Part shown: piece after piece, positions 42,666 to 51,512 of the stretch
Numbering within the stretch: the first letter of the stretch is position 1
Layout: each line of letters starts with the position of its first letter
Assembly: GCA_949358305.1 (NCBI GenBank)
Contig: OX442314.1
Location: forward strand, 49,236,581 to 49,300,580
Origin: Strigamia acuminata
Taxonomy: Eukaryota; Arthropoda; Chilopoda; Geophilomorpha; Linotaeniidae
Reading direction: 5' to 3'
DNA: 64,000 bases
Position numbers and translations under genes: made by a program
Notes under the pieces: model-generated
Seen by the model: only the letters and a program-made list of their open reading frames with translations
Told to the model about the DNA's origin: nothing
The model's database searches: none

Positions 42666-45600
42666 CTAATCGTCGTATCGGGCCGTAGGATCCAAGATTG
42701 GGATCTCACTCTCCGACACGGAGAATCGTGGCATTCCTCGAGTCGGACCGGACATAGCCCCGTTGTTAACATGGAGCCAGACTTCTGTGATGTCCTTCGC
42801 TGTTGGGAACACCCTGGCGTAGTCCGTGTCGTATTTCTCTCGAGAACCCGAAGGTGGCTTGCGAACCGCGATCACACGTCGATGTTGGGTCACTCGCAAT
42901 GGCTCCCTTGCAGCGTTCTCGAGCCACTTCAGCGCATCGTGACTTAAAGTGTTGCTATATATTAGCATAGTTCTCGTCGCCTCGGAAAGCCGCAATCCTG
43001 GGTAGAGATGACGGATTTTCCCAAAATCTTGGTTCTTGCTTCGCCGCGCTCCTGGTTTGGGCGCTTTATCCATACTTGTTAATCCCTTTCTTGAAGCATC
43101 TGACTCTTTCGCCGAGGACTCATTTCCTTTTCGTCTGCTTCTATCAACTTCGCCTCCTTGGCTGAAACCTGCATCGGACTCGGAATTGGTTACCAAACTT
43201 GTTGCAGCCATTTGATGCGCTAATGGCGTATAAGTTGCCGATGGTTCGGCTCGATTCTTATTTACTCTCGACAGGGTCATTGACATTCCGGCCATTAGAA
43301 CTGTCGGCACTTCTTCAACCGTTGGCGAAAGCGACTCCATTGCTCCCTGTCCCTCCGGGGTCTGCTCGACAAAATCCCGAAACTTCTGCTGGGCCATCAC
43401 GTTTTGGTAATGCAATACCCACTCCGCCCGCAATCTCATGGTGCATTGCGCTGGAGTCTCGCCGTTTCTCAAGACATCTCGAATTAACTGCGCTCGTACG
43501 GCTGGCGGGTCTCTTAAGATCGACGTCCAATTCTTGATCATCTCAGCTGGGATACCCAGTGCTACAGTCCACAGGAAACTTGCGGCGATGAGTGAAGTTT
43601 CGTCAGTTGGGAAGACTCCCGGGAACAACACCCGATAAAAGGCAATATCCAACTGCGGTTGAAACCATTCTAGCCATTCTTTCGTTTGAAGTTCTACGGC
43701 TTGATGGATGAATTCCCACGCTCTCCTTTTTAAGTCGTTGATAGCTTCTTGGAGCTGCGCATTCTGATACTCGTCTAGATTCGTTTTCAGTAATCCTTGG
43801 TGGCATAGCGGGAACCTGAGGTACATTTCCCAAAGTTGACGGTAATCTTTGTCAAAACCCTCTTCTGGCAACATTACTGGGTTGTTTGAGTAAGGCACTG
43901 TTGCCAAGTTTGGTATTGGCAAGGTAATGTTGACGTCGGGGATTTCGCCGGAGATTGGCAGAGTATGAGGATTTGTTTCCGTTGACTCTCTGGGCTTCAC
44001 CTTTCTTGGGTCTCTTGCTTTCTGTGAATTGTCCACCTCTCGAATCTCCGATCTTACTTGCGGTCTTATTACCGTTTTCTCGTCTTTCTTTTCATTTCGA
44101 GTTTTGACAGCCTTTCTCGGATCCGCCCCTCTTCGAACAATCGTCATCCGTCCTCGTGGACGCAGGATTCGCGCTGGTCGTTTTCTCTCTTTCACCCCTT
44201 TAGCAATTTGCTCCCTTCTTAAAGCCAACGCTTCATCCAAGGTGGGTAAGTCGGGAAAACTTGTAATTTCGGGCGATGATTTCCTTGGTGACGGCGTTGG
44301 AGGCACAGATCGCGGTGTCCATACAATCGGTGTGTGGGTGCCTATGATTGGTGAGCCTGGTGGTGTCGCTTGTGGAGTCCTAGGTCCTTTTGACGTCTCA
44401 TCTACTTGTTCTATTTCTTGTAGAATACTGGAAGTTGCGTCATGAAAGATTTGCATTTCCCCTTCTTGTGAGACTTGTTTCTCTTCTTGACATTCTAACG
44501 AGACATCTCGCACCTCGTCGACCAAGACATAATCGTTTTCTGACGCCGAAAAATACGATTCGCTACTTTCTGCAACTTGGATTTGCAAAACGTCATCTTC
44601 ATCTTGAGTAACGATTCTCTTCGGACGCATCTCTGAATATCGGTGTTTGCTTACCGGACTTTTCCCTCCTTGATGCTCTTCTCCTGACACTTTGTCACCC
44701 GAATATTGCTGTTTCTCCTTCGAATGATGTCGATTTCTTTGCGGACTTCTCTCCGAACTTCGTTGACCGCTTCTCCGTGACGAGGAACGTCCTCCACTTC
44801 GCTTATTACGTTGATCTGATGAGTTGCTTCGTCTTTCGCGTCTTTCTCTTCTCACGCTCGAATGCTGACTGCGTGATCTCGTCTTTTCATCATGATGTCT
44901 TGACGTACTTCGTTCCGGCGGCGTTGCTTTTCTTTGTCGATCGCCTCTATGACGTAACGCTCCCCGGGATCTGGCTTCCCTTCCTTTTTGTGCCAATTCT
45001 TTTTGCTGTCGACTCGGACTTGTTTCCGATCGCTGCCGACTCCTCCTCGATTCAGATCTGCCTTTCTGCTGTGTCGATCTGCTCGGGGTTCTCCTTTGAC
45101 GTTCTCGACTTCGAGGCCGTCGTTGCATTGACTTTTCATCTTGAGGTGGCTGCGGAGGCGTCTTTCTTCGTCTTTCTGGACTTGGCTGTTCCGCTCGCAA
45201 TTCTTCCTCTTTCCTTTCTCTTTCCAAACGCTGTCTTTTTACATATACCATCGGGCCAAAATTGTCGTCTAACTCTTGCTTTTCTTTCGCAACAGGTGTG
45301 ATGTTATAGCCGATTACTCCAGCCATGGTGAGTTGGTGCATCTTATATTGGGAATCCACGTAATAAGGCGGCGTTGTCTCCAGATCCGGTTCGTCTAATA
45401 GTGCCTGCTCTGCCTGCCACTTTGCCTTTTTCTCCAAATATTCAGCTGCGACATCGTCCATTCCATCTCGCAGTTTCTTCATAACTGATTTGACAAATGC
45501 ATAGCGGTTCGTAGCGGGGTCGCAATAGATAACATAGTCTGCTGCTTCCTCTGGTGTCATTGGGAAGTCGTCACCTATTATCTCGTTCCATATCGGCCCT

Positions 45601-45698
45601 TGCGTATCGATCAAGATGGAAATTAATTTCAAAAGGCCGTGGAAGCAGGTCTTAAAACCTTTAAACAATCTTTTCATCGTTCCCCACCGTCGCTGCAT
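42666..45698 (-). CDS. third ORF of element 2, homologue of element 1 third ORF
   Basis: 1010 residues from ATG 45698 (MQRRWGTMKRL). It shares ordered blocks with element 1: RRWG near the start, SQYKMHQLTMAGVIG near 115-130 (element 1 SQAEMWQLHYLGILG), NWTSILRDPPAVRAQLIRDV near 720, and YPGLRLSEATRTML...WLENAAREPLRVTQHRR near 900-930, then EVWLHVNN. The centre is SR/RK-rich (RRPRSRERQRRTPSRS) over roughly residues 190-340. No signal peptide or membrane helix is seen. It may be expressed from a spliced transcript using the leader exon at 46316-46263. Function unknown; conservation of blocks across two diverged elements argues that it is needed. Confidence 0.85.
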   Translation of the reverse strand: MQRRWGTMKRLFKGFKTCFHGLLKLISILIDTQGPIWNEIIGDDFPMTPEEAADYVIYCDPATNRYAFVKSVMKKLRDGMDDVAAEYLEKKAKWQAEQALLDEPDLETTPPYYVDSQYKMHQLTMAGVIGYNITPVAKEKQELDDNFGPMVYVKRQRLERERKEEELRAEQPSPERRRKTPPQPPQDEKSMQRRPRSRERQRRTPSRSTQQKGRSESRRSRQRSETSPSRQQKELAQKGREARSRGALRHRGDRQRKATPPERSTSRHHDEKTRSRSQHSSVRRERRERRSNSSDQRNKRSGGRSSSRRSGQRSSERSPQRNRHHSKEKQQYSGDKVSGEEHQGGKSPVSKHRYSEMRPKRIVTQDEDDVLQIQVAESSESYFSASENDYVLVDEVRDVSLECQEEKQVSQEGEMQIFHDATSSILQEIEQVDETSKGPRTPQATPPGSPIIGTHTPIVWTPRSVPPTPSPRKSSPEITSFPDLPTLDEALALRREQIAKGVKERKRPARILRPRGRMTIVRRGADPRKAVKTRNEKKDEKTVIRPQVRSEIREVDNSQKARDPRKVKPRESTETNPHTLPISGEIPDVNITLPIPNLATVPYSNNPVMLPEEGFDKDYRQLWEMYLRFPLCHQGLLKTNLDEYQNAQLQEAINDLKRRAWEFIHQAVELQTKEWLEWFQPQLDIAFYRVLFPGVFPTDETSLIAASFLWTVALGIPAEMIKNWTSILRDPPAVRAQLIRDVLRNGETPAQCTMRLRAEWVLHYQNVMAQQKFRDFVEQTPEGQGAMESLSPTVEEVPTVLMAGMSMTLSRVNKNRAEPSATYTPLAHQMAATSLVTNSESDAGFSQGGEVDRSRRKGNESSAKESDASRKGLTSMDKAPKPGARRSKNQDFGKIRHLYPGLRLSEATRTMLIYSNTLSHDALKWLENAAREPLRVTQHRRVIAVRKPPSGSREKYDTDYARVFPTAKDITEVWLHVNNGAMSGPTRGMPRFSVSESEIPILDPTARYDD

Positions 45699-46565
45699 GG
45701 CTAACTAGATGAACTTCCGGACATCCCATGCTGTATAGCCTCTTTGTTCGAAAATCCGTCTAATTTTTCGATGAATTTTTCCCCGGAAGAAACTACGTGG
45801 AATTTTCGCGTTTGGAGGTAAGGCCTCCCATGACGCCCTTGCTTTCTTTGTCTATAAAGCAAAATTTAATATTAAATTCTAGTTCCCTTTTAGCATTCTT
45901 ATTCTCCGTTGTGTGTATTATTTGTTATTCTTGATTCTGTCACCAGATGGCGTTTTTCTTAAATTCGCGACATATTTTTATCACGTTTTTCTTAATTTTA
46001 CTAATTATTTTGACGTTTTTATCACTTAAACTAATTTTTCTCTGATAGTTTTTATCTTGCTTCTATTGATTAGAGTGATATTTTCGCTTTATTTTGAACT
46101 TTATCGGTTCGTGATCGCGTCACCGTGTTTACGACTTATTTCGTTTTTGCTTTCTACTGATCACCGATAAATTTCTTAACTTAATAACACACACAATTGA
46201 TGAATATTGCTAGGATCTCTTATCCTTGACTTCTATTCGACTTATTTCGATTTCCATACTACCTCGCTAAGATCTCTTGGTTTTAGTTTCGGCGGCGGAT
46301 GATAATTTCGATCCATCTTTGTGTTTTGATGTTTTCTTCAATCGTTCGCCTATTTCTTTCCCGATTGTCTTTTTGGTCGTATTCCAGCTGTTTTTTAGTT
46401 GGTTGGAGTAGTTTAGCACTTTTAACTTGATGAGTTATGCTTGGAATCTCACACTTGTGTGATTTTCGCTTCGAGTCACAAGTGGGGTCTTTCTCCACCA
46501 ATCACAATCGAGCTGCGACGTCGTCCACTTCCTGGACTCCCGAGTGACGTCGCTACCTTCTATTT
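45699..46565 (-). other. interval between pol and third ORF of element 2, with possible leader exon
   Basis: A short ORF starts at ATG 46316 (MDRNYHPPPKLKPRDLSE) and meets a possible donor GAG/GTAGTA at 46263/46262. An acceptor CATCTAG ends at 45705, and joining at 45704 (TTA GCC ATG CAG) is in phase 0 with the third ORF, removing 558 bp. This parallels the element 1 arrangement. No hairpin triplet like that of element 1 was found. Confidence 0.35.
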
Positions 46566-49500
46566 TTAGAGGTAGTCTGGAGGCTTAATCCTCCCTCTGT
46601 CTCGAAGTGAGTATTTCTTCAAGACAGCTTTCTTTTTTAATTTTTTCGATTGATTTTCGTGCAGATTCTGATATTTCTTTTTTGTTCTTGCTTTTTCTAC
46701 CACTTCTCCCCCCTTTTTGGAAAAAGATGCCACTTGTTCATCCATTTCCAAATTCAACTCTGCTGGAAAAAGTGGCGAACTTCTCTGCACGTTATCATCA
46801 ACGTTTGTGTTCGAATCCTCGTTAATATCTTCACCTTCTTCGACGTGTTGTTCTATCGATGCAGGATCATTTGCTTCTTCGTCACTGTCCGTGTCCTTTG
46901 AACTTGGCATTTGTAATTCTTGATGTTCGTTTGAAATTTGTGAATCTTGCAGATTTTGTGAATTCCCCAAAATTTGTGATTCTTGTAAATTTCCGTGATT
47001 TTGCGAATCTTGCAAATCTTGCTCTTGTCGCAAAGTTTGAGATTCTGTAGAATTATTACTGCCAACTTGTCCAATTTCTCCGTTCTGTGACCCATCCACA
47101 TTTGCTACATTTTGCGATTCCAGCTCTTGCGGCTCATCGAATAAAGTGTTGATTATCTTTCCTTCTGGATTGCTTTGCTTTTGGCCCTTTTCCCAGATTT
47201 CTTGATTAAACTCTGGAAAATAAGGCACCAGTTCAGACATGTGAATGGATCGAAAGATCTTGTTATCTTTGAGCCTCCGTAACTTCACTGCTCCTCCTTG
47301 GTGGACTTGCGTTATCACGTATGGTCCACTTCGTTTGTCCGATAATTTCGCTGAAATCCCCTGCGAAGCCTTTGATAACACGTGATCTTCCTTCCAAACT
47401 AGGTCATTTACCCGGAAGTCCTGGAATTTCTCATCTAATGTATGATTTTGCACTCGTTCCCGCAAGTCTACGATATGTGCCATCATGTGGTGGTAGGAGT
47501 CGCGGATAGCCTTTTCCATCCGCTGCACATAGAGATGAGGCTTATTTGGATCAATCTTCATAATTCTGTCCAAAATTCGAGGATCCCATGGTATTCTAAA
47601 TTCTCGGCAACAATTCAAGTATGCTGGCGAGTAATCCCGGCCTGTTGTTGCCGTCGTACGAATACTAAAAGCAATTTCTCTTAAGTATTCGTCCCATCTT
47701 TTGTGGATTGAGGTGTAAATCGAAATAATGTATTTCAAATCCCTATTTGTTCTCTCGACTGTATTCGCTTGAGGATGATAAGGCGAAGTAAATCTCGGTA
47801 TTATTTTAAATTTTTTACAGAATTCATGATAAATGCGGGCTTTGAATTGGGGTCCGTTGTCAGACATGATACGGAATGGAAATCCCCAACCCATGCACGT
47901 GTCATATAGACAATCCGCTATGTCCTGCGCCACGGGGTCCGAAAGTGGGTAAAGTATCGGCCACCGAGTGGCTATGTCTATCATCACCAAGATATAATTG
48001 TTTCCTTCTTCCGTTCTTGGTAACGGTCCGACCAGATCTATACTCAAACATTCGAACGGCGCATATGGTCCTATCTGCGCTGCTTCAACACGTGTCTTTT
48101 TTCTTGGTTTACATGCCTGGCATCGAGCACAGTGCTGAATAAACCTTGTTGTGTCTTGTTTCATCCCGCCCCATGTATAGATTTGTCGCATCCTATATAG
48201 GGTTCGTGCTATACCGCAGTGGCTAGCCAAGGGATGGCCATGCATTTGCCATAGAACTCTAAATCGCAATGATTTCGGCACTACAACTTTGAGTGCTCGC
48301 GAATCTTCGGTTAAATCGTCAGACATTGTTGGGTGGTATCTGAGCAATAGATTCTCTTCTACAATGTGCTTGGAGGCCAACTTCCTGTAATTCTTCCTTT
48401 GAAGATTAGTTTTCACATAAGTTGGGAATTGTTGCGTCTCCAAGTAATATCTCATCGCTGAACATTGTCGATCTTTTATCTGATGTTCGATGAGTTCCTC
48501 TCGCGTTGGAGGTTTACAATTGGCCTGCTCCGTGACTCTGGCAATGAAAGCTGTGGCCATGTCATTTGTCGACGTTGGCATGTATTGCCATTCTTTCTTC
48601 TCCGGACTTATTTCCGTCTTTTCACTGAGCGAGTCGTAAACCTGACACCAATATGAGGCAACTTGCTCATCCACCTCCAACGGTCTTGGGAGCTGGTTCC
48701 AGTTTCCCACCACCCATTTGCGTGGTTCTGTTGGGCAATATCTAAGGTCTCCGTCCGCTTCACCAGTATCTTCTTCATCGCAAATTATCTGGATTGGCGC
48801 TCTTGATAACGCATCAGCTAACGTGTTGGCTGTGCCCTTCAGATAATGAATCTTGAAATTATACGACATAAGTTCCATCTGCCAGCGGGCGAGACGGCCT
48901 GCTGGCTCTTCCAGTCGCATCAACCATTTCAAAGCCTCGTGGTCCGTCTGGACGATGAAACTTGTGAATTCCAAGTAAGGCCTGAATTTCCTTAACGCCC
49001 AGATTACCGCCAAGCATTCGAGGTCTGTAGCACTATAGTTGAGTTCCGCCTGTTGCAAGCATCGACTGATGTAAACACAGGGCGCTTCTATCATTTCTCC
49101 GTCAACTTTCTTCATCTGCATTAGCGCTGCTCCCAGGCCCTTCTTGCTGGCGTCGGTTCTCACGATGAATGGCTCGTCCAAGTTCGGTAGTTTCATCGTT
49201 TTAGCATCTATTAACATCTGTTTAATTTGTTCAAAGGCGGCTTGATGCTCGTCCGTCCATTTAAACTCGATGCCCTTCCGCAGGAGAGGGCGCAGCGGAT
49301 CTATCACTGTCGCCAAGTCTTTCAGTAGGCGGTGAAAAAAATTCACCATTCCGAGGAACCTTTGAAGTTCCGTTAGGTTTGTCGGCGACGGAAATTCCTC
49401 TATGGCCGCCACTTTTGCGGGGTCGACGTTTAGTCCATCAATTCTGAGTTTATAACCCAAAAACTTAAGCTCCTTCCTACAGAATTTTGACTTGGTGGGA

Positions 49501-51353
49501 TTCACGTGTAGTCCTGCTCGCTCCAACTTTCCTAGAACTGAGTCCAAATGTTTCATATGCTCGTCATAAGTCTTGGATACAATTACGATATCATCCAAAT
49601 AGGCCCAAGCATATTTTCGGAACGCTTCCCCTAATACTTTTTCGATGAGCCTTTGGAAAGTCGTTGGTGCGTTCACCAGCCCAAATGGCATCACGTTAAA
49701 CATGAGTCTGCCCATCGGGCTCCAAAAGGCTGTTTTCGGACGATCTTCCGGTCTGAGGTCTATCTGCCAATAACCCTTTGTTAAATCGATGGTTGATACC
49801 CACTGGAACTCGCCTAACTCTCTTAGGATTTCCGTAATAGTTGGCATCTGGGGCGGGTCGTATAAAGTATGTTCATTTAACGCTCTGTAATCAATACAAA
49901 GGCGTGGTTCTGAACCTGGTCTCATTACCAGTACAATCCGTGTTGCGTAATCTCCTTCCGCAACCGATACATAGCCCTTATCGATCATCTCTTGACAAAG
50001 CGTCCTTAAAATTTCTCGTTTCTGCGGGTTCCATGATTTGAACGGCACACGGATCGGTTTATCCGTATCTAAATCAATCGTGTGCTGAAGCACGTGTGTT
50101 TTACCAGGAAGTTTGCTAAGGATCTTCTCGTATTTTTTTAGTACGTGTTCCAATTGTGCTGCTTCCGATAAACTCAATTTGGCTTCTTCGATCATATCGT
50201 GGACTCCATTTCCAACCTTCAATCTCGCTTCGAATGCGCAAAAACTACTTTCTTGTCGGAATGTCTTCCTTAGCGATGCGGGTTCCTCCTTTTTCTGTTC
50301 ATATTTTTCAAGAACATACTGAGGCATATATGGCTGCGGCACGTCAATGGTTGAAATAAAATTCCATTTGCCATTTAATGGATTCGGCTGAATCTTCATT
50401 CTTTTCATCGCATCGTTGCCAATTAGCATAAATTTCATATCATGCGGCAATACGAGGAAATTTTGCATCATCATACCATGCGTCCACCGGATCATCATTC
50501 TTATCGTGCCAATGGGTTGCACTCTCTTGTCGGCGGTCAGCACAGCCATATTCGGTCCTGTTTTAAGTATTTCTGTCTCCAGACCCATGGCCTGTATTAA
50601 TGGCCACGAAATACAACTGCGGTTGGCTCCCGAATCGAGCATTCCGGCAATCGACCCCTGTTCTGTAAGAATGTTGATCGTGGTCATCCCTTCCAGGACG
50701 TCTTCCTCTAGAAGCAGTATTTTGAAAATCCTTGTTCTTGGACCTTCTGGTTCCAGAGTTGTTAGCTCTTTTAATAATGTGTCCCAGTCCACTGGTGTCG
50801 TCGGTGTATTCATCATCCATGCTGCATCAGTTGGGGAATTCTCATAGGTCTCTTTTACCTTTGCCCAAAAAATGGTCGCTTCGTTTTCCTCTACCAACTC
50901 GATGTTTTCCAAAGCTTTAGCTACTTCCGGTGCGAAGTAGGATCCATTTACTTCGTAAATCTCTTTCATTTTTGGGTAATTCTCCAATTCCAATGGTGGG
51001 AACCTCATTCCAACAACTTGACCCCATTCCATGTCACAAATCATGTCGCCTCGATCTTTCATCGTACCTATCGCGCTTGATGGCGTAAGTTCCATATGAA
51101 ATTTCGATTTATTCGAATTTCTTACTTCCTTTTGAACATCCAAATTTGTTGAAGTTCCAGCTATTTCTGGTTTTGGGCCATCTTTTGATTCTGATGATGG
51201 AATCCTTATTCCAATGACTTCTCCATTTTTCATGTCAAAAACTACTGTCCCTTTGCCATCTTTCATTGTTCCAATTGTTTTGCGTGGTTTCCCAGTTACC
51301 TCTGCCGGTATATAGTCTCCACTCTTGGGATCTTTGATAATCTGTATTTCCAA
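46566..51353 (-). CDS. pol: Pol polyprotein of element 2 (PR-RT-RH-IN)
   Basis: The frame is open upstream through the end of gag and has no ATG at its head (51353 is TTG), so expression as a -1 Gag-Pol fusion is expected. Counted from 51353 (1595 residues): N-terminal extension, protease MLDSGANRSCIS near 235, reverse transcriptase YLDD near 585, RNase H RTDASKKGLGAAL, integrase zinc finger HPLASHCG...HCARCQACK near 1040-1080, core SDNGPQF near 1167 and NTVERTNRD. All catalytic residues are present. The C-terminal tail is Gln/Asn/Ser-rich and ends YSLRDRGRIKPPDYL. Confidence 0.95.
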   Translation of the reverse strand: MEIQIIKDPKSGDYIPAEVTGKPRKTIGTMKDGKGTVVFDMKNGEVIGIRIPSSESKDGPKPEIAGTSTNLDVQKEVRNSNKSKFHMELTPSSAIGTMKDRGDMICDMEWGQVVGMRFPPLELENYPKMKEIYEVNGSYFAPEVAKALENIELVEENEATIFWAKVKETYENSPTDAAWMMNTPTTPVDWDTLLKELTTLEPEGPRTRIFKILLLEEDVLEGMTTINILTEQGSIAGMLDSGANRSCISWPLIQAMGLETEILKTGPNMAVLTADKRVQPIGTIRMMIRWTHGMMMQNFLVLPHDMKFMLIGNDAMKRMKIQPNPLNGKWNFISTIDVPQPYMPQYVLEKYEQKKEEPASLRKTFRQESSFCAFEARLKVGNGVHDMIEEAKLSLSEAAQLEHVLKKYEKILSKLPGKTHVLQHTIDLDTDKPIRVPFKSWNPQKREILRTLCQEMIDKGYVSVAEGDYATRIVLVMRPGSEPRLCIDYRALNEHTLYDPPQMPTITEILRELGEFQWVSTIDLTKGYWQIDLRPEDRPKTAFWSPMGRLMFNVMPFGLVNAPTTFQRLIEKVLGEAFRKYAWAYLDDIVIVSKTYDEHMKHLDSVLGKLERAGLHVNPTKSKFCRKELKFLGYKLRIDGLNVDPAKVAAIEEFPSPTNLTELQRFLGMVNFFHRLLKDLATVIDPLRPLLRKGIEFKWTDEHQAAFEQIKQMLIDAKTMKLPNLDEPFIVRTDASKKGLGAALMQMKKVDGEMIEAPCVYISRCLQQAELNYSATDLECLAVIWALRKFRPYLEFTSFIVQTDHEALKWLMRLEEPAGRLARWQMELMSYNFKIHYLKGTANTLADALSRAPIQIICDEEDTGEADGDLRYCPTEPRKWVVGNWNQLPRPLEVDEQVASYWCQVYDSLSEKTEISPEKKEWQYMPTSTNDMATAFIARVTEQANCKPPTREELIEHQIKDRQCSAMRYYLETQQFPTYVKTNLQRKNYRKLASKHIVEENLLLRYHPTMSDDLTEDSRALKVVVPKSLRFRVLWQMHGHPLASHCGIARTLYRMRQIYTWGGMKQDTTRFIQHCARCQACKPRKKTRVEAAQIGPYAPFECLSIDLVGPLPRTEEGNNYILVMIDIATRWPILYPLSDPVAQDIADCLYDTCMGWGFPFRIMSDNGPQFKARIYHEFCKKFKIIPRFTSPYHPQANTVERTNRDLKYIISIYTSIHKRWDEYLREIAFSIRTTATTGRDYSPAYLNCCREFRIPWDPRILDRIMKIDPNKPHLYVQRMEKAIRDSYHHMMAHIVDLRERVQNHTLDEKFQDFRVNDLVWKEDHVLSKASQGISAKLSDKRSGPYVITQVHQGGAVKLRRLKDNKIFRSIHMSELVPYFPEFNQEIWEKGQKQSNPEGKIINTLFDEPQELESQNVANVDGSQNGEIGQVGSNNSTESQTLRQEQDLQDSQNHGNLQESQILGNSQNLQDSQISNEHQELQMPSSKDTDSDEEANDPASIEQHVEEGEDINEDSNTNVDDNVQRSSPLFPAELNLEMDEQVASFSKKGGEVVEKARTKKKYQNLHENQSKKLKKKAVLKKYSLRDRGRIKPPDYL

Positions 51354-51466
51354 AGGAACTTCTACTGATGCTTGGATTTCTTGAGGTTTATCCGAATTGT
51401 CTGTAGTTTCTGTTGCGGTGTCGTTTGTTGGTTGGGCTAATTGCGAATTTTCCGATTTTTTTGATG

Positions 51467-51512
51467 GCGCGAGCTCTACTGTTTTTCCTGAGCCCGCGCG
51501 TTCAAGTTTTTT
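51467..51512 (-). promoter_or_regulatory. programmed -1 frameshift signal between gag and pol of element 2
   Basis: On the minus strand CAA AAA AAC in gag phase contains AAAAAAC (51512-51506). After a 6-nt spacer, GCGCGGGCTC (51499-51490) pairs with GAGCTCGCGC (51476-51467) in a 10-bp stem with one G-U and a 13-nt loop. The gag stop TAG (51478-51476) is at the loop-stem border. Slipping by -1 enters the pol frame, which is open across the site. Confidence 0.85.

Noticed and set aside
44777-45301. 174-codon plus-strand ORF
   Set aside because: Hydrophobic-looking antisense of the SR-rich centre of the element 2 third ORF.
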